Assembly (NCBI GenBank): GCA_027625915.1 | Contig: JANTQA010000036.1 | Location: forward strand, 11,119,001 to 11,183,000 | From: Anaeramoeba flamelloides | Lineage: Eukaryota; Metamonada; Anaeramoebidae | Direction: 5' to 3' | DNA length: 64,000 nt | Translations under genes and position numbers: made by a program | Notes under the pieces: model-generated | Databases searched by the model: none | Seen by the model: only the letters and a program-made list of their open reading frames with translations | Told to the model about the DNA's origin: nothing | Part shown: positions 49,901 through 58,500 of the stretch, piece after piece | Position numbering within the stretch: the stretch's first letter is position 1 | Layout: every line of letters begins with the position of its first letter

Positions 49901-50925
49901 AGAATTCACCAAAGGGAATTCCCTATTTAATAGCAAGAAAGAGAAAAAATACAAAAGAAGCGGGATGCATTCATGATCTAATGAACCATTTTAAAAGAAT
50001 AAAAAAAAATATTAAAAATGATCTCAAAAAATCATCAAGCAGTAATTTAATGAACTTAGAAAGCGATTTAAATCAAGACAAAAAATTTATGAAATTTTTA
50101 AGTAAAATTAAATTCCCAGCACCAAAAATTTTATATTCTAAACTCTCAAATATGGAACTCTATGCTGACGGTTTTTTAAAAACCATTTATCGTGCAGTTT
50201 GGCAGCAAACTATAGTAGCAGTGTATCGGTACCTTATACCAAACAATTTTGATGAAGAACGATTAAAAATGATTATAGAAAATATCCGAAAATTGGATTT
50301 ATTAAGGCACCCACAATCTCTTTATTTGTATGGCGCGTGCTTAGAATATCCAAATTTTTGTATTGTTACAGAATTCTGTGAAAATGGTAATTTAAGATAT
50401 CTACTTAATTCACAAAAGACATTATCTTATAAAGAAAAAATTGATTTAATTTATAATATAGCGATTTTAATCCAAGTGCATCATAAACAAAACATTGTCC
50501 ATTTGTCTTTATCTACAGCAAATATTTTATTGAATCAATATAATAAACCACTACTTTCTGAATTTGGTGTCTTTAAAAATCCCAATGAAAATTTGTTACA
50601 AAGAGGTGATTTAGGATCCAGATTATATCATTGTGCACCAGAAGTGTTTAAAAATGGAATATTTTCCAAAGCCTCGAATATTTACAATTTCTCGATCATT
50701 GTTTGGGAAATTATGACAGAAAAGGTTCCTTTTTCATCATTAGAAAAATGGGAAATCAAAATCGGCGTTGTGCGTGATGGTAAACGTCCAGATTTGCCAA
50801 CAGAGAACACAAGTTTAAATTTCTTAATCGAAAAGTGTTGGAAACAAAATCCTGAAGAGAGGCCAACAATAGAAGATGTAATTAAAGATTTGGAGGAATT
50901 GAAAAAGCAATTGTTATATAATTAA
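40964..50925 (+). CDS. Ankyrin-repeat TKL-type pseudokinase
   Basis: Four exons, 40964-41173, 44465-45177, 45407-45622 and 49812-50925, have matching phases at every junction and give 750 aa. Residues 1-430 hold about nine ankyrin repeats (DTPLHYILKN, GNTTLHTALI, GDTPLHYLCIW, NSPLHIACKF, MTALHYACYY). Residues about 495-746 have a tyrosine-kinase-like fold, with ERPTIEDV at its end, but the catalytic residues are replaced: the VAIK lysine by Tyr518 (VAVY), the HRD aspartate by Ser612 (HLSLSTAN) and the DFG aspartate by Glu630 (SEFG). The APE motif remains (CAPE). It is therefore probably inactive as a kinase and works as a scaffold or ligand-binding module. The plan recalls integrin-linked kinase, but common descent is not shown. 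Introns are 3291, 229 and 4189 bp. Confidence 0.92.
41805..42296. mobile_element. Outer MITE, split by an inner MITE
   Basis: The ends are inverted repeats about 60 bp long: TCATTTTAAAAAAGTGAGTA at the left and TACTCACTTTTTTAAAATGA at the right, followed inward by TTTTGTAAGAATTAAAACTT and its complement. Without the inner 246 bp its length is about 246 bp, like the related copy at 11868-12175. It lies in intron 1. Confidence 0.75.
41883..42124. mobile_element. Inner foldback MITE with TTAA flanks
   Basis: A 242-bp inverted repeat. The arms start AGCCCTAGTACCAGTATAAA and run on through AAGCAAAAAATGGCCATTTT, with the mirror image at 42088-42124. Both sides carry TTAA (41879-41882 and 42125-42128), the target duplication of piggyBac-type elements; a plain TA duplication is also possible. 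It has no ORF. It is better preserved than the outer element, so it is younger. Confidence 0.8.
42355..42600 (+). mobile_element. Fragment of the ~530-bp DNA element
   Basis: ACATTTGATCGATCGCTATT, TTTTGGCACACTCTCC and ATTGATAATTATTTATTT match copy B (17411-17545) in order. The terminal inverted repeats are not visible, so this is a truncated copy. Confidence 0.6.
42790..43650. repeat. Hairpin-module repeat array
   Basis: At least four self-complementary units, about 40-70 bp each: 42797-42870 (TTTCTCAAATTAAAAAAAAC and its inverse), 42962-43017 (GAAATAAACAGAAAATTTTA and its inverse), 43384-43440 (the same type) and 43545-43610 (the GAATTC/GAATTC type). Linkers contain CGCCGTTAGGTTTTCTTG and CTAGGCACT. 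The same modules occur at 570-1340, 4300-4640 and 17820-18530. Confidence 0.75.
46703..47647 (-). pseudogene. Possible antisense gene or gene remnant in intron 3
   Basis: Three stretches on the minus strand read like protein rather than noise. 47647-47462 encodes KENGYLSNNRYSKSDNKSIP and ends in a stop. 47025-46845 encodes VDDCLLWVIDKSIVFE then FVSIFSRAESSLYWEEELQ, preceded by TTTCAG and followed by GTATGAGT, which look like splice sites. 46807-46703 encodes AKNVKGLSKSDQKEKKLQ and ends LSN and a stop. The family is unknown. The proposed intron between the last two is only 37 bp, shorter than any other here, and the first piece has its own stop, so a decayed gene or transposon is equally likely. 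Confidence 0.3.
48436..49717 (-). mobile_element. Dead Tc1/mariner element, 1282 bp
   Basis: Inverted ends share TGCTCAAAAATAATTT (left CTGTTGCTCAA at 48436; right TTGAGCACCAC ending at 49717) and are flanked by TA at 48434-48435 and 49718-49719, inside (TA)n runs. The length is standard for the superfamily. It lies antisense within intron 3 of the ankyrin pseudokinase gene. The autonomous-sized structure is whole, but the transposase is broken. Confidence 0.93.
48527..49557 (-). pseudogene. Tc1/mariner transposase pseudogene
   Basis: The span from the ATG at 49555-49557 to the stop at 48527 is about 343 codons, the usual Tc1 size. The N-terminal helix-turn-helix is visible (FEVKYQILRYLWKGRPIKNL) but soon meets a stop (after LVKR, about 49460). 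The middle piece reads KNDIFIGVSKIDLF where families have FSDESK, so the first catalytic Asp is lost. The last 199 codons are intact: VMVWGGISWHGK, then HQGNAPIHKS, where the second catalytic Asp of QDNAP is Gly, then PCSPDLNPIEKIW with the third acidic residue kept. The frame shifts at least once between the pieces. It cannot be active. Confidence 0.92.
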
Positions 50926-52600
50926 ATTGTTTTTTTTTTTTTTTTTGGAGAAAATTTAATTCTATATTTATCTATAGTTTTAATATTGCCATGAAATTAT
51001 TATTATTCCTTTTTTTATTATTGTTAAAACAAATAAATAAAGTTACCTAATCATAAACTTTTTTTTACGATTATTGCTTATAAAAAAAAAAATTAAATTA
51101 TATCTTTTTCTTATTTTTAGTGACACCACCCAATTTTAAATTTTTATTATTTTTCGTCCTCTTGAATTTAAACAAATTTTGTTATTCAAATAACTTTTGA
51201 TCGTTTTTGAAAGTGAAAAAAAAAATCATTAATTCAATGTTTTTTCAACACTTTCCGATAACGCATACTGAGATTATTAAAATGAATTTTTCTTTAGTTA
51301 TTTGTTTCTACAATTATTGGTTTAGGAAATGTAAATAATTTAAATAAATTTTGGATGATTCATTTTTTTACATTTATTCATTTGTTTTTTTTTCTCTTTC
51401 AATTAGACCAAAATTTACATTTAACTATTAATTTTTTTTTTAATGTTGAAATTTTTGTATCAAATTGGTAGTAATAACAAATGAAATTTTGCTTTGTGAT
51501 TTATTTCGAAAAAACAACAATCAAAAAAGATTTTTTTTTTTTTAAGAAAAGAGGGCAAAGAGTAATCGCCAATTTCAAATTTAAATTGTCATGAATTATA
51601 ATTTTGAAAACAACGATATTGGTTCAGAAGGTGACTCGTGGTATTTTATTTTATTTTATTTTTTTTTTTTTTTGGGGGGGTGTATAGAGGTTATTTTATT
51701 GTTTTCATTTCTTGGATGTGAATTTTTTATTAAAGGAATATTATCAAATGTTGGATTGAAAATGGAAAGGGTATAAAATACTCGTAAACTCTATGAAACA
51801 AATACAAATAGATTTTTCACTGAAAGAAAATAATTAGCACTAAAATGAAAAAAAAATATAACCCCCCGGGAATATAAAATTAGAAAAAGACTTCTTTTTT
51901 TTTTCTCTTTTTTTTATTCTTAAATTTTGGAAGACTTACAAAGTTGATAAAAAATATTATATTAATTTTCCAGATTAGTATTTTTTTTTTTTTTTAAGAT
52001 GTTTTTATAAATATCTTATTAATATCAAGAAATGTTTTTTTTCAATTTAAAGAGTAGATAATATGTTTGCTTTGGTAATTTCTTTTAAAAAAATATTTTT
52101 GGATTCAAAGTTTTTAAATTCTCAAAGGTTAAATTGTACCAATAATTTGTTTCAATAATTTATTATTTATAAGTTGCATTGTTAAGAAAAAATGTGAATA
52201 TTTTAACTTTAAAATTGTTGGATTTTTTGTTGTTATGGAATTATAGGTTATTGAGAAATTGTCAATGAGATAAATAAAAGTTTATTGTTGGAAAAAAATA
52301 TAATTTCATTTGGGTTATCATAGATCAAAAAAATCAACAACATTTATACTGTAAATTGTGTCATTTTTTTCTAATAAAATCTTTTCTTTCATAAGTTTGA
52401 TTATTTCAAATTTTTCAAAATGATTAATAATATGAAAAAAAACTGAAAAAATTAGTTTCCAAAATGCTTTCATTGCTAAAAATTATTATTTTGAAATAAT
52501 TTGAATTTTTTTTTCTATATTAGACCAAATAATAAACAATTAATATATTTTTAAATAAAATAAATAATAAATAAATCAATAAATTGATATTTTTTTATAA
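50926..52600. other. Intergenic region, nothing certain
   Basis: AT-rich spacer after the ankyrin pseudokinase gene. The only notable item is an ATG-led stretch at 51591-51640 that reads MNYNFENNDIGSEGDSW and meets GTATTT. It could be an orphan first exon, but I find no downstream partner. Confidence 0.35.
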
Positions 52601-53054
52601 CTACAACCAGTTTCACTTTTAAGGTGGAAACTTTTAATATATTTAATATACAAAAAAAAATTAAAATATAATCACAAAATACAGAATTTATTTACTAGAA
52701 TCTAAATTATGTATTTTAAATTTTAAATGTAATATATATACCTTAATTTTTTTATAAAGGTTTGGGACTTTAACTAAGAATTTATTGTATTTATAAATAA
52801 AAATTTCATTTTAGGGGATCATAAACTAATGTGAAAATTAAAATGTATTGTCAAAAGTGAAAATGGGTACTTTAAGGCACAAACTTTCAACAAAATTTAA
52901 GGCACAATAAAAATCTCAAATTAAGGCACTTAATTCAGATTCTAGTAAAACAAATTGTTAAAAAAAAATTTTCAAATTTTGTGCTTTAATTTCAGATTTT
53001 TTTATGCCTTAAATTTCGTTGAAAGTTTGTGTCCTAAAAGTGGAAATGACTGTA
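52601..53054. mobile_element. Two abutting copies of the palindromic MITE
   Basis: Positions 52601-52870 begin TACAACCAGTTTCACTTTTA and end in an inverted but worn match (AAAAGTGAAAATG). Positions 52868-53052 continue at once with TTTAAGGCACAAACTTTCAA and end AAAAGTGGAAATGACTG next to TA. The second copy lacks its own left tip, so one copy has either inserted at the end of the other or they share a terminus. Confidence 0.7.
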
Positions 53055-53709
53055 AAAGATGACGAATAAAAGTCAAATTCAATTTTCTATTTTTTATTTA
53101 TATTTATTTGTGATGGTATACAAAACAAGTATGTATTTACACAAATTCACAGTTGATACTTTCTTTAAAAGCCTATTCAAATTTGTAAAACATCGTTTTT
53201 CTGTTAGAAAAAAAAATGGAATCTATTTGCAAGTATGTTTTTTTGTATTGTAAAACGATATATTGTGGTTTTTCTAGAATTAGTTGTAGTATTATTTCGA
53301 CTATACTTATTCTGGAATCATTGAATTATCATTTTCAGAATCAGCCCCAGGTTTTTTCAAAGGGGTATTGTTTTAGGATTATTTTTAGTTGGTATGTGAT
53401 TAAATTTTAGTTATTATGATTTCAACTTTTGTAATTAGAGATATTTTCGTATTTATTTTGTATATTCCGTTCCTATTTGCCTGGTAAAACATCAATTATT
53501 TCTTTTTGGCATTTTTATTCTTTTTTGAAGGTTAATCTATTTTTGTTTGGTAAAGAGTTTGCTTCGAAAAGTTGTTATTTTGTTTGTGATAGATCAATTT
53601 TGCATGACATTTGTAATGAAATTTTTTTTCTGTTGTTCAGAATAAGGTATTGTTTTTTTGTCGTAATTTAATAAAAAATTTTGGAATTTTATTAATTTTA
53701 CATTTTGCC
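53055..53709. other. Intergenic region with faint coding traces
   Basis: On the minus strand, scattered stretches read like decayed protein (EQQKKNFITNVMQ near 53620-53660, KKPGADSENDNSMIPE near 53310-53360), but no frame stays open. It may be a dead transposon body next to the MITE pair. Nothing is firm. Confidence 0.25.
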
Positions 53710-54237
53710 TTTGTTCACATTATGAATATATAATTGTTTTTTTTTTTTTGATATTATTTAACCAGTGTACATGTGCAAAAAGTGATGTCTTAATATTTTA
53801 AGTTTTTTTACTAAATTTGTCATTTTTCCAAAAACTATAAAACTTTTCTTATGCGACCCGACAGGAGAGGTTTTTTTGTCAGTGGACTTGGGGATTCTAA
53901 GAGCAAAAAAAAACAATTTAATAATAGAATAAAAAATTTTGGGGTTGTTTTTTGTTTTCTGATTTCTGAAAATTATTTTCTATTTTTGAATTTCTGTTTC
54001 TTCTCCAACCATTTTTATTCTATTATTAAATTGTTTTTTTTTGCTCTTAGAATCCCCAAGTCCACTGACAAAAAAACCTCTCCTGTCGGGTCGCATAAGA
54101 AAAGTTTTATAGTTTTTGGAAAAATGACAAATTTAGTAAAAAAACTTAAAATATAAAGACATTACTTTTTGCACATGTACACTGGTTAAATAATATCAAA
54201 AAAAAAAAAACAATTATATATTCATAATGTGAACAAA
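53710..54237. repeat. 528-bp nearly perfect palindrome
   Basis: The left arm 53710-53935 and right arm 54012-54237 are inverted copies of about 226 bp around a 76-bp spacer. Reading the two by eye I see only two substitutions in the inner 170 bp, plus small length changes in the T/A runs. The arms contain an unusually GC-rich stretch (TGCGACCCGACAGGAGAGG, then GTGGACTTGGGGATTC). No target duplication is obvious at the ends. The open frame 53851-54156 that crosses it is a product of the symmetry. Confidence 0.93.
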
Positions 54238-54249
54238 TCTTTTCAAAAA

Positions 54250-54505
54250 GATTCTTTGATAGGAAATATTTTTTAAAATAAAATTTTATCTCAAATATTA
54301 AATGTATATTGGACTTTTTTCAGATCAAAACTTAACTTTAGGAATTGTCGAATATATTTAATTAACTTGAACAACTTATAATACCCTCGCCGTATCGGAG
54401 AAGTTCAAGTTTGTTTGAGGAAAATTTTCGAGTAGGGAGGTTAAAACTACTTTTAATTTTTGAGATAAAATTTTGTTACTAAAAATATTACCTCAAAAAG
54501 TTTCT
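54250..54505. repeat. Short inverted repeat beside the palindrome
   Basis: Left arm 54250-54300 (AAAATTTTATCTCAAATATT) and right arm 54450-54505 (AATTTTTGAGATAAAATTTT) are inverted matches. The centre includes AACTTGAAC...GTTCAAGTT (about 54365-54411) and a GC-rich TACCCTCGCCGTATCGGAG segment. It is probably a small foldback element. Confidence 0.55.
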
Positions 54506-55507
54506 TTATTTGGTAATATTTCTTCAAATTTGTTAAAAATAGTTCCCTTTCCAAAGAGCACACCTAACAAACATTAAAGATAAATATAAAATTAATGAAT
54601 ATCCTTAATTTAATCCAATAAAGTCTATTTTTTGACCCTTCAATTGTTCAAAAACTACCCAATAGCAATATCTTTGATATTAAACGGTATACAAATTTCG
54701 GTTCACTTCTTTTTCTTATCCGTTTTTCATGCCCAGTTTCACTTATTTATTTTTTTCCATCAAAACACTAGACTAATTTTCTCTGCTAGTTATAATTTAA
54801 CTTATAAGAAAAGTAATTTGTCAACTTGTGAGAAATAAACTTATCATTTTTAAAAAGAAGTTCATTTTTTACCAATTATTTTACAGTCAAAAAATCTTAT
54901 CCTTTTTGTTTGTTTTTTTTTGATATTTTTTATTCAGTAAATTGAAAAAATTGAATTGAACTGTTCTTGGAATCAAAAAATTAGATTTTTTCAAGTTTAA
55001 AATAATTATTGTAATTTTTTTGAAATTAAGAAGATTTTTGATACTGGAGTTATTCCAAAACTTCAACCTTTTATTTTTTAAAGTGTATTTTGGAGCACTT
55101 CTTTCACAGATAATAAGATTTCAATCTTCTTTCAAAAGAAAATAAATTTTTTTGAATAATTTGGAAATATGTTGTTTTTTTAAACTTTTCCAAAAATGAG
55201 AAAAATGAATCAAAGTTTTTTGACAATAATTCATTTTGGAAAATAGCATTAAAAGCAAAGTAAGATCTTATATTATTCATATTTTTTACCTTGGTTTTTC
55301 TATTTCAGGTTTGATTGTTATTTTTTTGGAAATTGATTTTAAATTTTCTAGAAGATTTTTTTTACTGTTATTAGCCCCTTAAGATGTTTATATCTGAGTT
55401 TATTATCTTTGATATTTTGGAACCGTTTTGCAAAAACATTTTTTGTATTTTTCTTGAGAATAATTTTTCAATAATCTCCCAAAAAGTTCCAAAACACTTT
55501 TTATTCA
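54506..55507. other. Upstream region of the PR65 gene
   Basis: AT-rich, with no ORF that resembles a gene and no repeat that I recognise. Any promoter for PR65 would lie here; I see no clear motif. Confidence 0.4.
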
Positions 55508-58500
55508 ATGACACAAGAACTTTCAAAAATTGGTACACTCATTGATCAATTAATAGGCTATGATCCAAAATTACGTTATGAATCAATTAGCAAAATAAAA
55601 TTAATTGCAAAAACAATTGGACCCAAAAGAACAAGGGAAGAATTCATCCCTTTTTTAAATAGTAAGAATTTTAAATTTCCACATACAACGCTATTTATAT
55701 CAACATTCGCTGACTCGACTAACTTTTCTTATTTTGTTCCTATAATCAAATATTTTTTCTTTTTGAAATTTTTTTATTACCCTCCCCAAAGAAATACCAT
55801 TTGATGAAGAAACAAAGACTATTCTTTTGTTAGTAACCCTCCTCAGTGAATTTGTGGATTTGGTTGGTGGAGAAGAGCACACCCACTCTCTTTTTCCAAT
55901 TCTTCTTCGATATGCAACCTATGAAGACACTTCAGTTCGTGACCAAGTACTATTCTTTGCTTCCTTTTATTTCATTAAATAAAATAAAAAAAAAATAAAA
56001 AAAAAAAAAGTAAAAAGATCTTCAAATTTATACTTTGAAACACAAGACTTTAATTTGAATTTTTGTTTCAAGTTTTTCTCTTTAATTGGATCCACCTTGA
56101 CCATAAGACTATTTGAATTCTTTTATTTTTTATTACCTTCACGGTCCAAAACCTTTAACTTGTTGTTTTTTTTATTTTGTAAACCAAACCATTTCTTTAA
56201 TAAAACACCAAAAGGTTATCAAAACACTCACAGTGCTATCAGGGTTCTCGTCAAATAAGGAATTTTCAAAACATCTCTATCTTTTTTTTAAAAAGTTATG
56301 TTTTAAGAAATGGACAAGTTCCAGGTATACAGCTTGCGGTATAATACCTATTTTGTATAAGAACATCAACGAAAAGCAAAAGGAATTTGTTCTCAAACTC
56401 TTTACACGCTTTTGTAAAAACAAATCAACTTTAATTCGAAAAATAGCTTGTCAAACTCTAAGTGTAAGCAAATTAATAAACAAAAAGAATTTTTTTTTCC
56501 TTTTCCTTTTCCTATTTCTATTTCTTTTTCTTTTTTTTTTCCTTTTTCTTTTCCTTTTCCTTTTTCTTTTTCTTTTTCTTTTTATTTTTCTTTTTCTTTT
56601 TCCTTTTTTTTCTTTTATCCGAGAGATCTCATTTAAGCAACATATTAACCCGGTTTCCTATTATTTTCTCATAATTCCAAAACACAACAATTTGCAGAAA
56701 TTAATTTTATTGTTTGACAAAGATCTTTTATTACAATATGCCTTGCCAAAATTAAAACAATTTCACAAAGATAACCAAGACTCAGTCCGCATCCAAACTA
56801 TTGAAGTCTGTGTTTCTTTTGCAAAGCATTTACAGGATGAACAAATAATTTTAAATGAAATAATACCAATTTACCAATTACTGGCACAAGAAAATTCTTG
56901 GAGAGTTCGATATTTAGCTTCCAAATCGATGTGTTCTGTAAATTTTTTCTTCTTTTTTGTTTAGCTTTTCCAATGTTTCTATTTATGTTTATTCTTTTTT
57001 TTTTTTTTTTTTTTTTTTGCAATTGGAACCAATTTTATGCATTACGGATTCTGTAATGCAAACAAAGAGTGGTTGTTTTTTTTTTGTAATTACAAACTTG
57101 TCTGTATCTATGTATTATAAAGTTGATATGTGCCAAAAGCCCAAAAAATATTTAATAAAAAAGAAAGGAAGAAATCAGTCAACAGTATCAAAAAATTTTT
57201 GAGTCTTTGTAATTTTTCGATCTGTTCAAAGTAAAAATGAATTTCTTTTTGTTTTTTTGAATTCATTTTAATCAAAAAAAGAATTTTTCATTGAAACTTT
57301 GATAAATTTTCAAAGAAGCAACAAAACGTTACCAAAAAAATTTTTTTATTTTTGAAATCCAAAAAAAGAAAGAAAAAAAGTTATTTGTCTGTACTAAAAA
57401 AATTAAAAAAATTGTTTGAAAATCGTCTAGATTAGGTTTCTGACTGGAAAACTATAAATGTTCAAGAGTTTGGAAAACTATAAGACCATGCTGTTTAAAA
57501 GTACTTGTTGGTGACAGTCGAATAAAACCTTCTTTTAATTTTGAAATCTGGATCCTTTTCTTGTATTTATTAAAAACCAATCGTTAGCGAGTGTTTGTTG
57601 TTTCAATTAAAATTTGTACTTCTTTTTGAAGGTTTTGAAAACTGGATCGTTTTTTTTTTTTTTTTTCGTTTTCAAGACCAATATATTGGGATTATTTTTT
57701 TTTATTATTATAATTTCTTATTCCTCTTAAAGGTTTGAAAACTGGATAGTTACTATGTGGATTTTTACTTTTTCGTTTTTCAATGAATTGAGTTTTTCTT
57801 TTCCTGTATGTTCATGTGAGACTTTTGATTCTTGTTTTTTGATAACTCTTTGGAAAATTTTTTTGTAAGGTTTGTTTGAGCTTTTTAATTCATTTATAAA
57901 TTGTGTTTCATTTAAATTTAAAAAAAAATACCAAAATAAAAAAAAAATGGTGGCTCTTTTCAAATTGGAATTTTGCTTCAAAAAAAATGTAAGTGATTAG
58001 TACCATCCTGCTATGAATCGAAAAACAGATGTGGTATTTTTTTCAATTTAAAAAAATTTTCAAAAATTTCATCACCACATAGTCATTTTTTCTAAAAAAG
58101 GAAACTTCTTAATTTTAAGAATGTTAACACGATTATTCTTATTTCCAAATCTTGAACTAAAACGAAGAAGATTATCATGGTCTTTTATCCAATTACTCAA
58201 TTTTGGAAACCAACTTTTTAAAATTTTTGAAATAAAACCAAAACGAAATAAAAATCTCAACATTTAAACATGAACTCTCATTTATTCTGAAATATTTATG
58301 AATCTATGATATTTTCATTCCCTAATTCGGGTTTTGTAAACTACTTTTAAAAAAAATTCATTTTTGATCAACCTCTAAAAGTCATACTAAGCTGCTGATC
58401 GATCGACTAAGAACAAAAGTAACAAGACTTTATACTTTGTTATTTCCATAAAGTGGGTTCATTTTTATAAATATTTCAAATAATGTTTTCTTTACAAGTA

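Noticed and set aside
53860-53905. tRNA or snRNA gene in the GC-rich palindrome arm
   Set aside because: I could not place acceptor, D and T arms of a tRNA, and no snRNA signature was clear. It is left as a finding, not a feature.
53851-54156. 101-codon frame across the large palindrome
   Set aside because: It reads into one arm and out through the other; the openness follows from the symmetry, not from coding selection.
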